From Bacillota bacterium (GTDB lineage: Bacteria; Bacillota; Clostridia; Lachnospirales; Lachnospiraceae), in assembly GCA_902363515.1 (NCBI GenBank), contig CABJAN010000011.1:62001-126000 (forward strand): a DNA stretch of 64,000 nucleotides, in the 5' to 3' direction. The translations under genes and the position numbers were made by a program. Below the pieces are notes generated by a model. That model searched no databases. It was not told where the DNA came from and was given only the letters and a program-made list of their open reading frames with translations. This document shows, in pieces, positions 45,457 through 55,700 of this stretch (positions are counted from its first letter, which is position 1; every line of letters starts with the position of its first letter).

Positions 45457-47115
45457 TTATCCTTCCAAACGTATTACTTGATCACATTCTTCTAACATTG
45501 CCGGTCTGTGAGATATACAAATAATCGTTTTTGTTTTCAATTTTTGAAGATTTTTTAAAACCTGTTTTTCGGTTCTCTCGTCTAAGGCTGAGGTGCATTC
45601 ATCCAACAACAAAACAGGAGCATCACTCAGTATTGCCCTGGCAATGGCAAGCCTCTGAATCTGACCTTCTGAAAGACCACCTCCACGTTCTTTTAAAACT
45701 GTCTTTAATCCATGGGGGAGCTCATCTATTAATTCTTTGAGACATGCTGTCTCTGCTGCCTGCATAATATCTTTTTCTGTTACATTTTTTCCCGCAAAGG
45801 CAATATTTTCTTCTACCGTACCGGAAAATATCATGTTTCCTTGTGGAACATATGCAAATAATTTTCTAGTTCCTGCGTTAATAGGCAACTTCCCATCTTT
45901 CATTTGAAAATATATCTTTCCTTCTTCACACTGTATCAAACTCAGCAACAATTTCATCATGGTACTTTTTCCTTTTCCGGATGTTCCCACAATTGCTGTC
46001 ATAGAACTTTTCAAAATACGCACAGAAAAATCACATAGTACAGGTTCTTTTTCATAAGTAAACCAGACATGTTCCAAAACAATTTCTTCCATCTGCTCAT
46101 AAAATTTTCTTACATCTACTATGGACTGTTTTTCTTCCTCATCCTCCAGATTTTCCAATTCCATCAAACGGCGGGCAGAACTAAGCATACTATAATACTG
46201 AGGAATCAGCCCGGAAACATTCATAAACGGTGTCCGCATCTGATTAATAATCTGTAAAAATGCAGCAAGAGAACCAAATGTCATAGTGCCTGCCGCAATA
46301 TGGAAAGCTCCCCATGCTAATGCTCCGTAATAACCTGCTGTAAATGCCACATAGGCTCCGGTATTTGCCATATTGCTAACTGTATTTCTCTTTACTCTTG
46401 CAGAATAATAATCTTGTTGATAATTCTTTAATTTTTCTTGTATCAGATTTTCATTAGAAAAAGATTTAATTACCACTATATTCTCAATACACTCTTGTAT
46501 AAACGAGCGTACTTTTCCACTTTTTTCCTGTACATCTTTGTGCATATACTGAAATTTTCTGCTATAAAGACGTCCAAAACAGCAGACCACAATCCCAATA
46601 CCAAGAATCAGAAGTGCAAAAAAAGAATCAATCCATAGTAACACTGCCATACCAAAAATCAGTCTTGTTACAATAGACACTACCTGCGGAATAATCCCTG
46701 TAATTCCAGCTACTACCACATCCACATCGCTGGTAAATCGGTTTATTAATTCCCCGGAATGATACTGCCATACCTCCTGATATTTCTTGTGAAACAGTGC
46801 ATGAAAAATCGTTTCTTTCATATCCATATCCAGTTTTCCTGATATAGATATACGTATATAACTGCCCAAGATATTTAAAATCCCTAACAAAACAACTACA
46901 CTGGTAAGAAGGATACAATAAAAAAGCAACTGATTTTTCCCACTTCCTGTAACCTCATCCAAAATGCGACTGGATATGAGTGCAAGAGCAATAAAACTCA
47001 CTACCATACCTGCACTTGTCAATGAAAGAAGAATCAATCTTCCCAAATATTTGCATATATATTTACAAACCCATGCTAAAGGTTCCTTTTTATTTTCTTC
47101 ACGATTCTTGCACAT
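45457..47115 (-). CDS. ABC exporter (permease fused to ATPase) of the peptide locus
   Basis: A 552-residue half-transporter of the MsbA/LmrA type that would work as a homodimer. Six membrane helices occupy about residues 25-310 (first: LILLSLTSAGMVVSFIALAL). In the ATPase domain, Walker A is GTSGKGKST, the signature LSEGQIQRLAIARAIL and Walker B VLLLDECTSALDE. There is no N-terminal C39 peptidase domain, so leader removal must come from elsewhere, probably the S26-type peptidase encoded just upstream. The ATG at 47115 has GGGTGA before it; it overlaps the peptidase gene by 40 bp. It is the last gene of the locus and probably exports the matured peptide. Confidence 0.88.
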   Translation of the reverse strand: MCKNREENKKEPLAWVCKYICKYLGRLILLSLTSAGMVVSFIALALISSRILDEVTGSGKNQLLFYCILLTSVVVLLGILNILGSYIRISISGKLDMDMKETIFHALFHKKYQEVWQYHSGELINRFTSDVDVVVAGITGIIPQVVSIVTRLIFGMAVLLWIDSFFALLILGIGIVVCCFGRLYSRKFQYMHKDVQEKSGKVRSFIQECIENIVVIKSFSNENLIQEKLKNYQQDYYSARVKRNTVSNMANTGAYVAFTAGYYGALAWGAFHIAAGTMTFGSLAAFLQIINQMRTPFMNVSGLIPQYYSMLSSARRLMELENLEDEEEKQSIVDVRKFYEQMEEIVLEHVWFTYEKEPVLCDFSVRILKSSMTAIVGTSGKGKSTMMKLLLSLIQCEEGKIYFQMKDGKLPINAGTRKLFAYVPQGNMIFSGTVEENIAFAGKNVTEKDIMQAAETACLKELIDELPHGLKTVLKERGGGLSEGQIQRLAIARAILSDAPVLLLDECTSALDERTEKQVLKNLQKLKTKTIICISHRPAMLEECDQVIRLEG

Positions 47116-47510
47116 TGTATCACCCATTTCCGTAAAAATAAAGAACTGCACCACACCCTTACATAGAATCTGTACCATTTGCTTTCCATACAATCAATAT
47201 ACTTATCTCCTCGATAGAAGCCAGTCAAAACACCAAGAATCTGTTCCCGTTTAATGCCATGCTCTTTCTGGTATTGGGAATCTCCACACAAAATATATTC
47301 CTTTTGCCTCACTTCCAATACGCGATGCAGAACATAAGCACCGTTTTTTCTCCGAAATAATATAACCTCCAATGGAAAAATTTCATCTGGTTTTTCTAAA
47401 ATCAAAACATCCTTTTGCGGCCGTATACAAGGAAGCATACTGTTTCCTTCTGCTGTTGTCACAATTCTTCCTTTTGTTCTTAATATATCTTCTATTTTAT
47501 TTTTTTCCAT
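47076..47510 (-). CDS. S24/S26-type signal-peptidase-like protease
   Basis: A 144-residue protein of the S26 (signal peptidase I) fold. The catalytic Ser lies in EGNSMLPCIRP (Ser24), with VLHRVLEV (His62) and LCGDSQY (Asp77) following. The Ser-His-GDS pattern is that of the archaeal/SipW-like S26B type, not the Ser-Lys type. Unlike SipW it has no N-terminal membrane helix; a hydrophobic segment near the C-terminus (VRVWCSSLFLRKWVIQCARI) may touch the membrane. It overlaps the HPr-kinase-like and ABC genes. A role in cutting the leader of a small peptide is inferred from this context. Confidence 0.8.
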   Translation of the reverse strand: MEKNKIEDILRTKGRIVTTAEGNSMLPCIRPQKDVLILEKPDEIFPLEVILFRRKNGAYVLHRVLEVRQKEYILCGDSQYQKEHGIKREQILGVLTGFYRGDKYIDCMESKWYRFYVRVWCSSLFLRKWVIQCARIVKKIKRNL

Positions 47511-48213
47511 TCTTTCCAACCATCGCCTCATAAGCTATCTTTGCTGCTTCTGAAGAAATATTACATTTCATTCTGTAAACAGGAATTTCACATAGCAGTT
47601 GATTCATTAATTTTAAAAGCTGTTCCGTCAAATCCATTCTTTGGGGAATCAATGTTTGCTGCATCAGAAAGGAAATAGCCTCTTTTGGCAGTAATTTCTG
47701 AATTTCATTTTTTTCTCCTCGTTCTAAAATACAAATTCCCTGGAGCTTTACTTTCCTGTTTAACTGTTCGTCTGTCTTACCGCTAAAAGGTGTTCCATAG
47801 GCATACCAGCCATCTTCTCTTCTCCGAAGTGCAGGTTTATCATCATTAATGATTTCTGCCTTTTCTTCTCCAAAAAATTTCTTCCACTGTTTTGTATGGG
47901 TAGACTTTCCTGTTCCACTTGGGGCAGAAAATAAATAACATTTTTCTTCCATAGCAACTGCAGAGGCATGAAGCATCATACCCTCATGAAGCAATAATTT
48001 TGTATAAAACTCCATGCCTGCATAAATATACTCGCACTCGCCCAATGTCAGATGGGGCTGTTGCTGCTGTTTTAAGTGACAAACATCCTCTGTTAGAGTC
48101 AGAGAAATGTCCCTTTCTGCCTCTTCACTCCAAACATATCCCTTCATTTTATTTCTCAGATATGCATAAATTGGATGATATTCTGTCATACATTCTGCGA
48201 TTTTATATAACAT
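47497..48213 (-). CDS. HPr-kinase-like P-loop protein of the peptide locus
   Basis: A 238-residue protein. LHASAVAM at about 81-88 is followed by the P-loop SAPSGTGKST at 96-105, the arrangement of HPr kinase / PEP-carboxykinase-like proteins. INDDKPAL and YGTPFSGKTDEQLN give possible metal and phosphate contacts. True HPr kinase lacks this N-terminal half and has a different signature. Relatives accompany PqqD proteins in RiPP loci and include kinases of lasso peptides. GAGGAG lies 6 nt before the ATG, 3 bp after pqqD-like. It could phosphorylate or otherwise modify the locus peptide; this is inference. Confidence 0.78.
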   Translation of the reverse strand: MLYKIAECMTEYHPIYAYLRNKMKGYVWSEEAERDISLTLTEDVCHLKQQQQPHLTLGECEYIYAGMEFYTKLLLHEGMMLHASAVAMEEKCYLFSAPSGTGKSTHTKQWKKFFGEEKAEIINDDKPALRRREDGWYAYGTPFSGKTDEQLNRKVKLQGICILERGEKNEIQKLLPKEAISFLMQQTLIPQRMDLTEQLLKLMNQLLCEIPVYRMKCNISSEAAKIAYEAMVGKNGKK

Positions 48214-48216
48214 TCT

Positions 48217-48504
48217 TTACTCCTCAAAGCTCTCTTCCACGAACCCTTTTTGTTTTAATTGGGCTACAAAATTCTTCACATCACGTTCTGCTTTTTCTTT
48301 TTCCACCTCATATTGTGCTGCCAATGATTCTGTCATCTGTTCTATCGTTGTTTCTTCTGAACATAATTTCCACAAAAAAGCTCCTATCGGATTTAGTTGA
48401 ATCATTCCACGAAAAATTTCTCTTCCTTCATCCACCGGAACTACCACATTCTCTCCTGCTATTTGTCGAAGCAAAAATCCATCCTTTAATTTAATTTTAC
48501 CCAT
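48217..48504 (-). CDS. PqqD family peptide-binding (RRE) protein
   Basis: A 95-residue winged-helix protein of the PqqD fold, the common leader-peptide recognition element of RiPP pathways. Family features are the N-terminal beta hairpin (DGFLLRQIAGENVVVPV), the NPIGAFLWKLC turn near residue 40 and the C-terminal helix (VKNFVAQLKQKGFVEE). AAGGAGG precedes the ATG. It is expected to hand the 41-residue peptide encoded at 49579-49704 to the processing enzymes. Confidence 0.87.
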   Translation of the reverse strand: MGKIKLKDGFLLRQIAGENVVVPVDEGREIFRGMIQLNPIGAFLWKLCSEETTIEQMTESLAAQYEVEKEKAERDVKNFVAQLKQKGFVEESFEE

Positions 48505-48522
48505 AGCATGCCTCCTTGTATT

Positions 48523-49488
48523 TTATTCATATGTATCATAAATTGCTTTTCTCTTTTCTTCATTTTCTTGTTCGTAGGTTTGATATTCTTCTTTTGCCTT
48601 CTTCTTTTCTTCTTCAACCTCTGAAAGATAGTCTATATACTCCTGTATACTCCCTACCTTTAAGTCTCCTTCTCTATAAGCTTCTTGAATCAAATCTAAT
48701 ATCTTCGTAAATTCTTCTATCTGTTCTTCCTGTGAAATCTCCATCTGATTCTTCTCACCAAAATCAGATAATACCATTGGAACCTTCTGCACTTTTGCCT
48801 GTTCCAAAAACAGTTTTATTTTCTCATATCCATTTCTAAGAGAAATATTCTGACATTCTTTCAACTCACCGTATTCCTGATTCACACTGTAATTGAGTCT
48901 GTTTTCATTTTGTGCAAACATAACAGCTACTGAATATGAATACTTCTCCATCAGAGGGTAAAGCATCTGCTTTCCATAAGAAGCATCACCTCCATTAAAG
49001 AAAAATCCTTGTGGTGCATGTCCCACATAGGTTTTACATTTTTCTGACATTTTTTGGAAATCTTCTATAAACTGTTCTCTCTGTTCTTTTTCTTTTCCGA
49101 TTTCTCCTCCAAGAGCAATATCCCACCCTGAGTTTGTCCATTCTTCTATTTCTTCTTTGGAAATATGTCCATTATTTTTTACTACAAGTGTTCCATAAAA
49201 ACATCTTTTATCCAATTCTGGTTTTATATATTCCATAAGCTGTTGATTTTCTTCTGAAAAAGCCAGAATCACAAACGCTTTTGGTTTTATATTCTGCCAT
49301 TCATTTCTTTTTTGAGAAAGCTGGTCTCTGATTTCTCTGATATCTTTATCCTTCTGTTCATACTTTTTTTGCAATACCAACAATTCTTTCTGATCTTTGC
49401 AGTCACTCAAATATCCAGCAAGCAACAAAGAAAAACATGATAATATCAAAATAAAAAGCAGAACATATTTCCCTATATTTCTCTTCAT
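48523..49488 (-). CDS. Membrane-anchored protein, distantly polysaccharide-deacetylase-like
   Basis: A 321-residue protein. One N-terminal membrane helix (about 8-25, VLLFILILSCFSLLLAGYL) is followed by a coiled coil (about 33-65) and an outer domain. The region KAFVILAFSEENQQLMEYIK through NSGWDIALGGEIG has the strand-helix order of NodB-type deacetylases but lacks their metal Asp and His residues. A Glu/Lys-rich coiled tail ends it. It may be an inactive carbohydrate-binding or partner protein. AGGAGG lies close (3 nt) to the ATG. It is the first gene after the hairpin that follows the 41-residue peptide. Confidence 0.6.
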   Translation of the reverse strand: MKRNIGKYVLLFILILSCFSLLLAGYLSDCKDQKELLVLQKKYEQKDKDIREIRDQLSQKRNEWQNIKPKAFVILAFSEENQQLMEYIKPELDKRCFYGTLVVKNNGHISKEEIEEWTNSGWDIALGGEIGKEKEQREQFIEDFQKMSEKCKTYVGHAPQGFFFNGGDASYGKQMLYPLMEKYSYSVAVMFAQNENRLNYSVNQEYGELKECQNISLRNGYEKIKLFLEQAKVQKVPMVLSDFGEKNQMEISQEEQIEEFTKILDLIQEAYREGDLKVGSIQEYIDYLSEVEEEKKKAKEEYQTYEQENEEKRKAIYDTYE

Positions 49489-49504
49489 ATTCCTCCTAAG
49501 TAAA

Positions 49505-49554
49505 AAAGGCAGCTGGTAAATACTGGCAATATGCCATATGTACCAGTTGCCTTT
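49505..49554 (-). terminator. Hairpin terminator after the 41-residue peptide gene
   Basis: Arms AAAGGCAGCTGGTA and TACCAGTTGCCTTT (one mismatch), with an inner GGCAATATGCC hairpin, are followed by TTTTTT on the minus strand. It separates the giant peptidase/peptide genes from the maturation and export genes and likely makes the latter less abundant. Confidence 0.85.
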
Positions 49555-49578
49555 ATTGTTTTTGCCTGTTATTTGAGA

Positions 49579-49704
49579 TTATTCTCCCCAACCAGAATTC
49601 CCAACATCAAAATTGTTGTCTCCCCCATTATTACTCATGGTAATCACTTCTTCGCTGTCAAATTCTATTATCTCTATGGTTGGTGTCTCATATGGTTCTC
49701 TCAT
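49579..49704 (-). CDS. 41-residue candidate precursor peptide
   Basis: The product starts MREPYETPTIEIIEFDSEEV, continues ITMSNNGGDNN and ends FDVGNSGWGE. The first half is acidic with the pattern YxxPxIxxIxF and a late ITxS, reminiscent of leader peptides bound by PqqD-like proteins (the YxxP motif of lasso leaders). The second half is Gly/Asn-rich and ends in GWGE, as a core would. It has no Cys and no signal peptide. Its ATG overlaps the stop of the giant peptidase gene (ATGA), with GAGGAG 8 nt upstream, so its translation is coupled to it. PqqD-like, HPr-kinase-like, S26 peptidase and ABC exporter genes follow. The precursor role is inferred. Confidence 0.72.
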   Translation of the reverse strand: MREPYETPTIEIIEFDSEEVITMSNNGGDNNFDVGNSGWGE

Positions 49705-52700
49705 GTGATATTCTCCTCTTCCTGTGTATTTTCATGAGTATTTTCTGCCGGAGGGGCAGTAGATTCCTCGCCTTGGTTTGTTTCCGGCTGGTTTTCCTCT
49801 GTACCTTCTGGCAGATTGTCTTCCTGCTCCGGCAATGCCGGCTGTTCCTCCGGAAGAATGGTTTCTGGTTCTTCCTGAGGATTTTCTTCCTCAGGTGCTG
49901 CTTCCTCTTCTGCTATCTCTTCAGAAGCATCCTGATCTTCTAGTTCTTCCCCTTCCTCTGGGAGTGGTTCATCTACCAGAGTAGCTTCTAAACCATCATA
50001 TGTCAAGAGCCAAGTTAAGGTTGGGTATCCTTTTGTCTCAACAGAACTGAAATCCCAGGCTCTGGTATCAGCACCGGCAGTATCGTCATTAAAGCTAAGC
50101 GTATCTCTATAAAATGCAATATCGTGGATATTATCTGTAGTCAATACGGTTCCACGAGATATCGTGTTATCCGAAACATTACTTTTTCCTGTAACCTTTG
50201 TATATTCATAGCACTTGTTCACATTATCTGTGGTAACTGCCGTAAGATTCCTACCTAAAAACTTATAGTTATCTCCCGCATTGCCAATAGAAATGCAACG
50301 ATCAAGATACCATCTCGTACCATATGTCCCCATTGTACTTACTGCACCTAAAAATCCACTCTTTTCTGACCATGTGGCAGGCTTATTAGATCTGGCTTCC
50401 ACATTGGTGATTACATTCCGTACAACCGCAGCATTAATTTTACCAACAGCACCACCCTGCTCATTATTATCCATGATAATATTTCCTGACACATAAGAGT
50501 CTTCTAGTTTTGAGTTATAACCTGATAATGATGCAATAGCACCTCCTACCAAATTAAACCCAGCTAATTCTGTTGGATCTATTTTACGGTTAATGTCAAT
50601 CCCTTCCAACCAGACTTTTCCAATATATGTTTCGTTTACCAAGCCGCCCAAAGCTGCCGTATTCATTCCACCGTTTAATTGAACACAATTCATATAAATA
50701 GAATTCAGATTTCCATAGCTAATCTCTCTTGCCAAAGCATTTGCTTCTCCTCTACGGGTAAACCCATATTCTGTTTTCATTCCTGCATCCACAAAAACAT
50801 TCTGGATACGAAGATTCTTAACTGTTGCCTTCTGTCTGGTTGTTCCGCTGATGGAATCAAACAACGACACTCGCAAGCCATGAATAACCTGATTGTTTCC
50901 ATCCAGCTCACCTTCAAAGCGGTTCATAATATAGGAGGCCTGTCCTTCCGGAATTCTTACCTGTTCCATGGAAATATTATTCATAAGAATATATTTTCCT
51001 CTCGGATTGTCTGCAATCTTCATAAAGTCTGCCGGTGTACGGATTTCTGTGTATCCTGCAGTATTGGTTGTCAGCAATGGGTGTTCTGTAACCTCAGAGC
51101 CTTGTGGCAATGCCGGAAGCGGTTCTTCTCCCACAATCCAGGTCAGCGTTGGGTATCCGTTTTTCTCTACAGAAGCAAAATTCCATTTCGCACCGTCAAA
51201 TTTTAAGGTATTGCGGTAGAAATCAGGATTTTTGTATTCTGTGGTTTCTTCTAAACTGCCTGAAACAGCCGTACTCTTTCCACTTACTTGAATCTCATAG
51301 CAATTATTTAAACTATATGAAATAGCCGTATCTGTTCTTCCTTTAGTAGCAAATCTATATGCTTCGCCGATACTTCCTTGCTTTTTATCAGCACCTGCTT
51401 CACCAATAGCAATACTATTTTCCATCCATGTTCCCATGTCAGAATTAAATTGAACCATACCGATAAATCCAGATCCATCCGTCTGGCTGGAAGCCGCCTT
51501 AGTTCTCATGTTAGAAACTACCTGTTTTACGGTATTGGATGTATCATATTCACTATACCCCAAAACACCGCCTTGTGTATTTCCATTTACTGTAATCTCT
51601 CCACCTACATAACTGTCAGTGATATGGCAGCCACCATTCAAATAAGCAATCAAACCTCCAACCATTTTGTCAGAATCTTGTCCCCATAATGGTCCATAAG
51701 GATTGACATTTAATCCTTCAGCCCACACTTCGCTAACTACTGAATTCTGGGCAGAGCCCGCAAGAGCACCCGTATTTTTCCCTCCGGCCACAAGAATGTT
51801 TTTCAGCGCCAGTCTGGAAATTTTTGCCCCGTTTAATGTCTTAGCGATTGCATTTGCACCCTGATTGCTATTCCATACTTCTACCTTTGCATCAGATACT
51901 TTTAAATTGTTCACGGTACCTGATAAGGTATCAAACAGCGGTGCACCATATAGTTCTCGAATGGTCAATCCATTTCCATCCAGCTCTCCTCTAAAGTTTC
52001 CAAGGAAGGAACCATTCTGTGCTTTCTTCCCATAAAGCGAAATGGAATTCATCAAAATATATTTTCCGGAGCCGTCACGGATTGCCAGAAGTTCCTCTGC
52101 TGTCCGGATTGCCTGATATCCTGCCGGTACATTCTGCTGCAGCGGTGCTTCTTCTTCCGGTTTTACCTCCGTACCCGGTGGTCTTACACCTTCTGTTGGC
52201 ATTGTTTTTAATCCCGGATATCCATTCTGAGAAACCTTAGACCAATCCCATACATCAGAATTTAACTGCATACTATTGGCATAAAAATCTGCTGTCAAGA
52301 GTTCCTCATTAATCACTCCCTTTGGATCGCTTCCTACACTGTCGTAGCCTGGGGTATCCGTATTAATAAAGCAATTTGTAAATGGTTTCAGTTCATTCAA
52401 ATCACTTCCGTTTTTCATATACATCAGCTTATATCTGGAAGTGCTTGGATCTTCCGGATATACACCGCCGGCTACCGTACTGTAAGCAACTCTACTTTCT
52501 CCAGTTGCCAGACCGATAAATGCCGCTGTATTTGCAGGAGAAACTGTATATGGAATATTCAGTTCAGCATCTACAAAGACTTTCTGAACGGAAACAGCAT
52601 CTGCATTTCCAATCAATCCTCCTACATAGCTGCTGGAGGTTTTTACCTGAGTTTCTGCAATCAGAATATCTGTCATCTGTGACTGGGAGGCATTGGCTGC

Positions 52701-55700
52701 CATCACACCTGCATAATCAGCATTTGCTATCATATCTACATGCTGCATACTAATCTGGTTGAATGTAGACTTCGTATCTTTACCGATGATTCCGGTATAA
52801 CCTGCACCTCTTAAAGTAATTCCATTGAAATGTAGATTTTTCACTACAGCATTTTTCGTTTCCACAGCCAGTACATTGGCGCCGCTACTTTCATTATTTA
52901 CCAGAATATTTCTAAATTGCAAATTTTCCACTGTTCCTGAAAGTATCTGGAAGAATGCACTGTTGATGCCGCTTACTGCATGATTTCCTCCGTTTAGAGT
53001 TCCTGTAAAGGTTTCCGTTACAAAGCTGTTATCTGCTCCTTCAAAGCTCAAATCTGCTGTGAGTACAAATTTTCCTTCTGGAACCCTATTCATTTTCTGA
53101 ACATCACCAAGTGTATTAATTTCCACTTTCATAGGTTCTGTCTGTACTGTAAAGTCTTTTAGAGAAGGATAACCATTCGTATCTGCCTGTTCTGCATTCC
53201 ATACTTCTGAATCTAATCCCAATGTGGTCATATAGAAATCTTTTGTCCATACTTCTTTTCCAACATTCTTTACAGAACCTGTTTCTGATGCGGAAGCAAT
53301 ACCATTGGACGCTGCAAATTCATACCCATTTATAATCTGTGTAATATCTCCGCTGAGTTTATGCATATTGGCACCCACATCACCTACGGAACAAATATTT
53401 TTATAAGTATTTTCACCTGTGCTGCTTACAACAAACCCTGCACCCTCTGTACCACTTACTCTTACATTAGTGTAAATATTTTCTACGGTTGCACTGTTAG
53501 CATTTAATACAAATCCTGAAGCGGTTGATGACGCCTGAACACTTCCTTGAACAAAAATATTTTTCAATGTCGTATTGTTCACAGTTTTGGCAAAACCTGC
53601 TGCTTTTCCTGTTGTGTTACTGATTTTACTGTTATAAATCAGCACTTTTTCAACTGTAGCACCTGTCATTTCATCTGCGAACATACCTGTTTCGTCCTTA
53701 CTGATTTCCAACTGATTATTGGAAATAGCCAGATTCGATACTCTACCATTCATCTGTCCGAATAATGGTACCTTCAGACCTGTAATTATATGATGCTTTC
53801 CATCCAGAACACCGGAAAATTGCGGAATCAGAACTTCTGTCTGCTCCACATCAGACAGATTAATATCTGCTGTCAAATGATATTCCTGTGTTGGAAACTC
53901 TTTCATTTTCATAAATTCTTCCGGAGTACTGACAGAAATAATTTCTTTCTTTTCCATGCCAAGAAGTTCCGGATACCCCTTCATACCTACAAGTCCCAAA
54001 TTCCAGATTTCCTCGTTCAAATTCATGGATGTACGGTAGAACTCAGATTTTTTTGTCTGCTCTGCTGTCACTGTAGAAAGACGATTTCCTGTAGTCTCTG
54101 TAATGTTTGGTTTTCCACCTGCATTATCTCTGACAAATGCATCACTTACCATAGTATCCAGCACATTGGGAGTACCCAGAAAATTATAAAGCTCTGTTTG
54201 AGTCTTGTTCTCGATTGTTCCCGCTGCAAATACATACTGTACCTTACTCTTTCCTGCCAGGTTACCAATAAAACCGGCGCTGTTGGTTCTACCCTGATTA
54301 TCTGTATAAGTTTCCACATGAACGTCAGAATCACTGTATACATGATGGATATTCAGATTTTTTCCTTCGCCAATAAATCCACCACAATCTGTACCACTTA
54401 GCACAACCTTACTTTCAATCACAGCAATATCTCTGATATCCGAACCGGAAGCGCGTCCCACAAATGCAGCATTATAATTCTTTGCTCCCGTAATCTGTGC
54501 CTTACGAATCTGAATCTTAGAGAACGTAGAACCTGTATAATCATAACCAGAAATTGCTGCATTATAGCTTTCACCAGTAATCTGAATATTTTCCAAACTA
54601 AGATTTGCAAACGTAGTATGGTTAGACTCCTTTGTAATTGCTGCATTCTTGCTTCCCTGATTACTGATTTCTACATCTTTAATTTTCAGATTTGTAATTA
54701 CTGCATCATCCACTTTTTCAAATAAAGGCCTCTTTAATCCCGTAATTGCAAAGTTGCCTCCATCTAACTTTCCTTTAAAGGTACCTTTGATGACAGCAGT
54801 ATCTGTGGCAGAAGTCGCATCAATGTCATTTTTCAATACATATTTTGTATATTTGTTTTCACCCAGTGTTTTTAATTCATCTAAAGAAGTAATTTCTTTG
54901 ACTGTCTCTTCTTTCTTTTCATTGACCAGAATTGTATACTGTCTCTGTGCTCCAATCCAGTCTTTCTTCTCACCGGATTCATTGATAACAGATAAATCTG
55001 AAACATAAGAATTCACAATTCGAGCAAATAACGGCCCTTTTGCATCGGTAATCTTATGTCCGTTTCCTTCCAGTTTTCCAATAAATGTTTTGTCAATATA
55101 AACACTGCCATTCATCGGAATATCTTTCATGGAAATATCGTTTCTCAACACAAAAAATCCATTGGGATTTGCAGAAATTTTCTCAATCAATTCTTCGCCT
55201 GTTGAAATACTTACAACATTTCTTGTGCTTGCATCTCCGTAAACAGGATTTCTGAATTCATCTGTAATTCTCTGAAGATAACGGAATACATTCTCTCTCG
55301 ATTCTTTGATATGATTCAAGGTATTATTTAAGTTTGAAACACCACTGTCAATAGAATTTCCATAGTTGATCAGATTCTGTTTTAAATATTCAATCAACGC
55401 TTCCTCATCAAAATAAGGATTTCCTTGTAGCTTCTGCGCTGCAATTTTTTCTTGAATTTCTGTATTCTTATTTTTTCTATAAGTTTCAAATGAGAAATTC
55501 TGGTCTCCAGTTTTCTTTTTAAAATATGCCAGATCACCTGTTTTTGTCTGATTACTCAAATATTCTACAAGTCCATTGCTATATCCATATAAACCTGCAA
55601 GTTCATAACCATTTCTGCGGAAGGTCTGAGCATTTGGTGTTCCGTTATCCACATAAGGTACATACCAGCTTGCAAAGCATACACGGTCAATCTGATATGC

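Noticed and set aside
45457..47115. ABC protein as a C39 peptidase-containing bacteriocin exporter
   Set aside because: The N-terminus goes directly into membrane helices; no C39 Cys/His domain is present.
49579..49704. The 41-residue peptide as a classical lasso precursor
   Set aside because: The YxxP leader-like motif fits, but no asparagine-synthetase-like cyclase or transglutaminase-like leader peptidase is present, and the spacing from a possible core start to Asp does not give a usual 7-9 residue ring.
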